Source: Clostridiales bacterium (GTDB taxonomy: Bacteria; Bacillota; Clostridia; Oscillospirales; Oscillospiraceae). Taken from it: DNA of 17,459 bases. Each line of letters begins with the position of its first letter. Position 1 is the stretch's first letter. Shown one piece after another: positions 13,829 through 17,459 of this stretch. The stretch lies in contig DQIA01000013.1 in NCBI GenBank assembly GCA_003525905.1, positions 1 to 17,459 of the forward strand, read 5' to 3'. Position numbers and translations under genes: made by a program. Under the pieces are notes generated by a model that saw only the letters and a program-made list of their open reading frames with translations, was not told the DNA's origin and did not search any database.

Positions 13829-13857
13829 ATTATAATAGAGAATTCGGGAAATTACAA
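13829..13857 (-). promoter_or_regulatory. sigma-A promoter of the ABC-F gene
   Basis: Minus-strand TTGTAA (13852-13857), 17-base spacer, perfect TATAAT (13829-13834). It begins eight bases after the stop of the upstream membrane-protein gene. Start near 13822, giving a leader of about 240 bases. Confidence 0.85.
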
Positions 13858-13865
13858 GGGAAATC

Positions 13866-14576
13866 TCATTCGGATGCCAGCACCGCACGCGGCCTGCGCA
13901 GCAGCAGAACAAGCGTCAGGAGCAGCTGCGGAACGAGTACGACCGCAAAATGCAGCGCGTCCCGGCCGAGGTCGAACGGCAGCGTCCAGTAGGTCATGCC
14001 GAACTGCAGCGCAAACAGCATGACCATCCATGCCGCCGGGTAGAACGTCACACGGCGTCCGGCGCGGAACACGAGCAGCGTGATGCCGAGGCAGCACACC
14101 GTCGCTGCGATCCAGATGCCCGCCATCGGGCTGCCTGTGAACAGCCCGTCATGCAGCAGATCGAGCAAACTGACAAACAGGTACAGGACGGTTAGACCGC
14201 CATAGGCCGCCCACGCCGTGCATGGCATCTCCCGCCGTGCCGCAAGATGGAACCCCTGCACGGCAGCCGCAAACAGGCCGGACGCCAGACCGGCCAAACC
14301 GATCTCCAGAAAATAGCCGCGGAGAAAATAGCTGGGGATCAGGATAAAGCCCAACGTCAGGAAGATCGGAGCAGCCCAGCAGAAGCGGCCGCTGTACCAG
14401 GTCAGCGCACAGGGCAGGATCACGAGGGAAAGCGGCAGAGCGGCTGCAAGCAGGATCAGGCTGGCGGATGGCAGGCCCGCGAGCAGGAAACAGGCGATAC
14501 AGAGCAGCAGACAGCAAAGCAGAGCAGCGCCCGCCGAGACAAGCTCCGTGCGGAGGATTTTTTCTCTCGGGTTCAT
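13866..14576 (-). CDS. polytopic membrane protein of unknown function
   Basis: I do not recognise this family. The 236-residue product is strongly hydrophobic, with about seven or eight membrane helices (roughly 12-33, 38-57, 65-84, 90-110, 125-145, 152-172, 182-198, 207-228). Short basic connectors include FRAGRR and the C-terminal LLRRPR. No catalytic motif or transporter signature is visible. The open frame extends to a TTG at 14600. The ATG at 14576 is preferred because AGGCGG lies about seven bases upstream and the preceding residues add nothing recognisable. It has its own promoter and is followed directly by the ABC-F promoter. A functional link to the ABC-F gene is unproven. Confidence 0.8.
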   Translation of the reverse strand: MNPREKILRTELVSAGAALLCCLLLCIACFLLAGLPSASLILLAAALPLSLVILPCALTWYSGRFCWAAPIFLTLGFILIPSYFLRGYFLEIGLAGLASGLFAAAVQGFHLAARREMPCTAWAAYGGLTVLYLFVSLLDLLHDGLFTGSPMAGIWIAATVCCLGITLLVFRAGRRVTFYPAAWMVMLFALQFGMTYWTLPFDLGRDALHFAVVLVPQLLLTLVLLLRRPRAVLASE

Positions 14577-14629
14577 GGAGGTTCCGCCTTTCTGTATCAA
14601 ATTTCAATCTGGATTTGCATTCTATGCGC

Positions 14630-14658
14630 AGGTTACCATATTCCGCCCGATTTGTCAA
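14630..14658 (-). promoter_or_regulatory. probable promoter of the membrane-protein gene
   Basis: Minus-strand perfect TTGACA (14653-14658) with a 17-base spacer to TAACCT (14630-14635), which matches TATAAT poorly but carries an upstream TG (TGG-TAACCT). The leader would be about 47 bases. Confidence 0.5.
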
Positions 14659-14669
14659 GCCCTTCCTGC

Positions 14670-14705
14670 AAAAAACGGGGCAGTTTCCGAACGAAACCGC
14701 CCCGT
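14670..14705 (-). terminator. rho-independent terminator of the reductase/flavoprotein operon
   Basis: Minus-strand ACGGGGCGGTTTC (14693-14705) pairs with GAAACTGCCCCGT (14675-14687) over 13 positions (one G.U), with a GTTCG loop, followed by a run of T. It starts 13 bases after the flavoprotein stop. Confidence 0.92.
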
Positions 14706-14717
14706 GATATTCCGGAT

Positions 14718-15344
14718 TTATCGGATGAAATGCGTCGCGATGCGGGCTTCCTTCTCCGGAAGGCCGAACTGCTCGCGGCCGAGCGCGATGCAGCGCATCA
14801 GGAAGGTCATGTTGCGGGCCAGAACGCGCATGGTCTGCAGGCCCTCGCCGTCCTGCTCTGCCTCCCCTGCCGCGCGGCCGTGGACGCTGTTCCAGTACTG
14901 GCTGGAGGCCACCGGCATGCCGGAGATCGTGAAATATTTATTCAGCTCATCGAACGTCGCCGAGCAGCCGCCGCGGCGGGCGCAGGCCACGCTGGCGCCG
15001 ACCTTCATCGTCTTATCAAACGAAGTGCTGTAAAACAGGCGATCAAGGCAGGCGACAAGCGTCGCATTGGCAGACGCATAGTAGACGGGGCTTGCCACGA
15101 CGAGGCCGTCCGCCTGCTCGAATTTCGGGGCCAGCTCATTCACCACGTCGTCAAACACGCATTTGCCGAGCTTGGCGCAGCCGTTGCAGGCCACGCAGCC
15201 GCGCACGGCCTGATTGCCGACCTGCACGGTCTCGACCGCAACGCCGCTCTCCGTAAAAATTTTCTCCATTTCCCGCAGAGCGATGGACGTGTTGCCGTTC
15301 GCGCGCGGGCTGCCGTTGAGCATCAGGACACGAAGCTCTTTCAT
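14718..15344 (-). CDS. flavodoxin-fold NAD(P)H/FMN reductase with cysteine cluster motif
   Basis: A 208-residue FMN-binding protein of the NADPH-dependent FMN reductase / iron-sulfur flavoprotein group. The phosphate-binding loop is LNGSPRANGNTS (9-20), and the flavin-contacting SPVYYASANA lies at 85-94. C50-x2-C53-x2-C56-x5-C62 matches the spacing of the compact cluster motif of methanogen-type iron-sulfur flavoproteins, so a [4Fe-4S] cluster is plausible. Two more cysteines occur in CARRGGC (121-127). The open frame runs 42 codons further upstream, through the end of the reductase gene. The ATG at 15344, with AAGGAGG about nine bases upstream, gives the correct family start. It lies 13 bases after the aldo/keto reductase and is probably cotranscribed. 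Confidence 0.88.
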   Translation of the reverse strand: MKELRVLMLNGSPRANGNTSIALREMEKIFTESGVAVETVQVGNQAVRGCVACNGCAKLGKCVFDDVVNELAPKFEQADGLVVASPVYYASANATLVACLDRLFYSTSFDKTMKVGASVACARRGGCSATFDELNKYFTISGMPVASSQYWNSVHGRAAGEAEQDGEGLQTMRVLARNMTFLMRCIALGREQFGLPEKEARIATHFIR

Positions 15345-15357
15345 AAAAATATCCTCC

Positions 15358-16452
15358 TTATGCGCCGAAATAGGCCTGAATTTCCTGCATGCGTGCGCTC
15401 TGCGCAACGTGGAAGGGGCAGCGGCTGTCGCAGTGCCCGCAGCCGACGCAGTCCTCTGCGCGGTGCTCAAGCGTCAGATAGTGCTCCTTCGCGAGGCCGT
15501 CGCCGAGGCGCGCCAGATCGTAATACTTATTGATAAGGCCGATATCCAGCCCGACCGGGCAGGGCTGGCAGTGCTTGCAGTAGACGCACTTGCCCTTGGA
15601 ATCCTCCGGCGTGAACGCGCTGATGCAGGAATAGTCACGCTCCTCGGCGGAGGTCTCAAAGAAGTCCAGCACCTCGCGCAATTCCTGCTCGCTGCCATAG
15701 CCGGGTAGGACTGTCAGTACGCCCGGCTTATCGAGCGCATACTGGATGCACTGCGCCTTCGTCAGCGCCTTGCCGAACGGAGACCGGGCGGCATCGAGCA
15801 GCTGCCCGCCGCAGAACGGCTTCATGACCGTGATACCGACGCCGTCACGCTGGCAGTGAGCGTACATCGCATTGCGTTCCTCGCTGCCGCCGATGCCATA
15901 GTCACCTTTGCCATAATCGTAGATGGGATTCACACTGAACATGACGACATCAATGAACTTCCGGTCCAGCATTTCCTCGACCAGCGCCGGAGTGTGCGAG
16001 GAAAGGCCCAGATGATGCACGACACCGCTGCGCTTCATCTCGAGCAGATAGTCCAGCACGCCGTTTTTCTCGTAAGTAACCAGGTCGCTGGCCTCATCGA
16101 TGCAGTGGATAAAGCCGAAATCGATGTAGTCCGTCTTCAGATTCCGAAGCTGCCAGTCGACGGAGCGCTTCACGCCCTCAAGGTCGGTCGTCCAGCCGTA
16201 TTCGCCGCTTGTATAGTCCGCGCCGAAGTGAACCTGCAGGTAGACGCGGTCTCGCAGATCCTGCAGGGCCTTGCCATAGGCGCCGAAGATCGCTGCATGG
16301 CCGCCTGCCATGTCAAAACAATTCACGCCCAGCTCGACCGCAGCGCGGACAGTCCCGATGATCTCGCTTTCCGGCCGCGCGCCGATGACGGACGAGCCCA
16401 TGCCGATGACGCCGATCCGCTCGCCACCATGGGGTAAGGTACGATATTCCAT
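15358..16452 (-). CDS. aldo/keto reductase with C-terminal double [4Fe-4S] domain
   Basis: The product is 364 residues. Residues 1-275 form an aldo/keto reductase TIM barrel (RIGVIGMGSS near the start; FDMAGGHA at 46-53; DFGFIHCID at 111-119; HLGLSSHTP at 147-155). The C-terminus has two ferredoxin-type motifs: C289-x2-C292-x2-C295-x2-CP and C335-x2-C338-x2-C341-x3-CP. Of the classical catalytic tetrad, Asp (D47) and His (H116) are present. Position 52, normally Tyr, is His, and the Lys after the third strand appears as Q73 in VYLQVHFG, so chemistry may differ from standard carbonyl reduction. The ATG at 16452 follows AAGGAGG; the longer frame to 16527 enters the rRNA terminator. No good separate promoter was found between that terminator and the gene. 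Confidence 0.92.
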   Translation of the reverse strand: MEYRTLPHGGERIGVIGMGSSVIGARPESEIIGTVRAAVELGVNCFDMAGGHAAIFGAYGKALQDLRDRVYLQVHFGADYTSGEYGWTTDLEGVKRSVDWQLRNLKTDYIDFGFIHCIDEASDLVTYEKNGVLDYLLEMKRSGVVHHLGLSSHTPALVEEMLDRKFIDVVMFSVNPIYDYGKGDYGIGGSEERNAMYAHCQRDGVGITVMKPFCGGQLLDAARSPFGKALTKAQCIQYALDKPGVLTVLPGYGSEQELREVLDFFETSAEERDYSCISAFTPEDSKGKCVYCKHCQPCPVGLDIGLINKYYDLARLGDGLAKEHYLTLEHRAEDCVGCGHCDSRCPFHVAQSARMQEIQAYFGA

Positions 16453-16512
16453 GCTTCCTCCTTCTGCGCCGCAGCGCTTCCGATCCAGTTTGATATAAAC
16501 GGGTAGAATATG

Positions 16513-16540
16513 AAAAGAACCTGCCAAATGGCAGGTTCTT
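16513..16540 (-). terminator. rho-independent terminator of the rRNA operon
   Basis: AAGAACCTGCCA and TGGCAGGTTCTT form a perfect stem (16515-16526 with 16529-16540), and the minus strand continues TTTTCATATTC. It lies directly after the 5S gene. Confidence 0.88.
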
Positions 16541-16542
16541 AT

Positions 16543-16657
16543 GTTGGCGTTACCTATCTTTCCGTGCAGTCACCCGCAAAGTATTGTCGGCGCAAATGAG
16601 CTTAACTTCTGTGTTCGGGATGGGAACAGGTGTACCCTCACCGCAATCAACACCAAC
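16543..16657 (-). rRNA. rrf: 5S ribosomal RNA
   Basis: Minus-strand sequence of about 115 bases with the universal 5S core ACACCTGTTCCCATCCCGAA and CACAGAAGTTAAGCTC. The ends GTTGGTGTT and AACGCCAAC pair to form helix I, which fixes the limits to within one or two bases. It follows tRNA-Glu in the operon but also has a perfect promoter of its own upstream. Confidence 0.93.
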
Positions 16658-16697
16658 TATTTATCTGTCTTCAGGCTTCTGCCCGAGAACATTCATC

Positions 16698-16726
16698 ATT
16701 ATACCACCGCTCGACTCCCTTGTCAA
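16698..16726 (-). promoter_or_regulatory. perfect consensus promoter in front of 5S rRNA
   Basis: Minus-strand TTGACA (16721-16726), exactly 17 bases, then TATAAT (16698-16703), preceded by TG as an extended -10. It lies between the tRNA-Glu 3' end (16736) and the 5S 5' end (16657). Start near 16691, about 34 bases before mature 5S. Confidence 0.88.
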
Positions 16727-16735
16727 GCGCTTTTT

Positions 16736-16810
16736 TGGTGACCCCAGCGGGATTCGAACCCACGTTAACGGCGTGAGAGGCCGCTGTCTTAACCACTTGA
16801 CCATGGGGCC
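16736..16810 (-). tRNA. tRNA-Glu (anticodon CTC)
   Basis: A 75-base tRNA with encoded CCA end. The acceptor GGCCCCA pairs with TGGGGTC, the T-arm contains GGTTCGAATCC, and the anticodon arm GCGGC-CTCTCAC-GCCGT gives anticodon CTC, reading GAG. It starts one base after the CCA of tRNA-Lys. Confidence 0.93.
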
Positions 16811-16811
16811 A

Positions 16812-16887
16812 TGGTGCACCTTCACGGACTCGAACCGGGGACCCACTGATTAAGAGTCAGTTGCTCTACCAACTGAGCTAAAGGTGC
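16812..16887 (-). tRNA. tRNA-Lys (anticodon CTT)
   Basis: A 76-base tRNA with encoded CCA. The acceptor GCACCTT pairs with AAGGTGC, the D-arm is GCTCAGTTGGTAGAGC, and the anticodon arm ACTGA-CTCTTAA-TCAGT gives CTT, reading AAG. The T-loop is GGTTCGAGTCC. A broken copy of its 5' part lies about 120 bases upstream in the same spacer. Confidence 0.93.
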
Positions 16888-16942
16888 ATATTCGCTTTCC
16901 AAGTCTTGCGTACATCTCTCTGCTCAGCTTCTCTGCTCGCAA

Positions 16943-17030
16943 TCAGTTGCTCACCCAAACGCCAAGCGCCGCTTCGCGGTTGCGTTTGGGACGCTCGCTG
17001 CGGCGAGTGTACCAACTGAGCTAAAGGTGC
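16943..17030 (-). pseudogene. broken tRNA-Lys 5' fragment with 57-base insertion
   Basis: Bases 17010-17030 are identical to the first 21 bases of the intact tRNA-Lys (through the D-loop). Bases 16943-16952 are identical to the next ten. In the intact gene these two blocks are directly adjacent; here 57 bases (16953-17009) separate them, inserted in the D-loop. The anticodon loop and the rest of the tRNA are missing. Ten-base direct repeats TGCTCGCAAT (16934-16943 and 17032-17041) flank the fragment. It cannot form a functional tRNA. Confidence 0.85.
16954..16990. repeat. hairpin element inside the broken tRNA-Lys
   Basis: CCCAAACGC (16954-16962) and GCGTTTGGG (16982-16990) pair perfectly around a loop that contains CGC-GAA-GCG-like pairing. 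A second stem, CTCGC (16994-16998) with GCGAG (17003-17007), follows. Together they make up nearly the whole 57-base insertion, and the core resembles the hairpin in the ABC-F leader at 13708-13736. Confidence 0.6.
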
Positions 17031-17135
17031 ATGCTCGCAATTTTATCTTCCGGTGGTCGGACACACCCTGAAAACTGAACAAGAATGAATGGGAAGCGTT
17101 ATGTCTTGCAACCGAGCCTGCTTCCTTCTTTTGTA

Positions 17136-17459
<324 letters not shown>

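Noticed and set aside
16541..16853. Small plus-strand ORFs across 5S and the tRNAs
   Set aside because: They lie antisense to identified RNA genes.

Overview
The window comes from a spore-forming, GC-rich member of the Firmicutes, most likely a gut-type Clostridia of the Oscillospiraceae kind. The evidence is spoIVA, strong GGAGG-type ribosome binding sites, the rpsF-ssb-rpsR operon, a C_GCAxxG_C_C protein, an Fe-S aldo/keto reductase and gram-positive style sigma-A promoters with 17-base spacers. The species cannot be fixed from the sequence alone. Most of the window looks chromosomal and housekeeping; two short stretches look acquired or rearranged (9.1-10.5 kb and 16.9-17.05 kb).

Layout. 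0.17-2.7 kb (minus): spoIVA (spore coat morphogenesis ATPase) and a DegV lipid-binding protein with a perfect consensus promoter. 2.7-4.1 kb (plus): an unrecognised acidic protein translationally coupled to a C_GCAxxG_C_C redox protein, ending in a strong two-way terminator. 4.1-9.0 kb (minus): a compact operon dapA-dapB-hisS-aspS, joining the first two committed lysine/diaminopimelate steps to two aminoacyl-tRNA synthetases, with a clear promoter and an operator-like palindrome upstream. 9.1-10.8 kb (plus): an AT-richer gene for an exported protein of unknown function with a 15-codon leader ORF, then two paralogous small membrane proteins, the first frameshifted. 10.8-12.1 kb (plus): rpsF-ssb-rpsR with a strong promoter behind tandem A-tracts and a structured leader. 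12.1-13.9 kb (minus): an Lsa-like ABC-F ribosome protection ATPase behind a leader of about 240 bases holding a short leader peptide and an intrinsic terminator just before the gene, so probably controlled by drug-responsive attenuation. 13.9-14.7 kb (minus): an unknown polytopic membrane protein. 14.7-16.5 kb (minus): an Fe-S aldo/keto reductase followed by a cysteine-motif flavoprotein. 16.5-17.46 kb (minus): the tail of an rRNA operon in the order 23S 3' end, broken tRNA-Lys, tRNA-Lys(CTT), tRNA-Glu(CTC), 5S, terminator. A perfect consensus promoter lies between tRNA-Glu and 5S.

The points most worth a second look are the ABC-F attenuator, the broken tRNA-Lys with a 57-base hairpin insertion and 10-base flanking direct repeats, a related hairpin shared by these two places, the private 5S promoter, and the AT-rich exported protein with its leader ORF. 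No clearly new multi-gene system was found.
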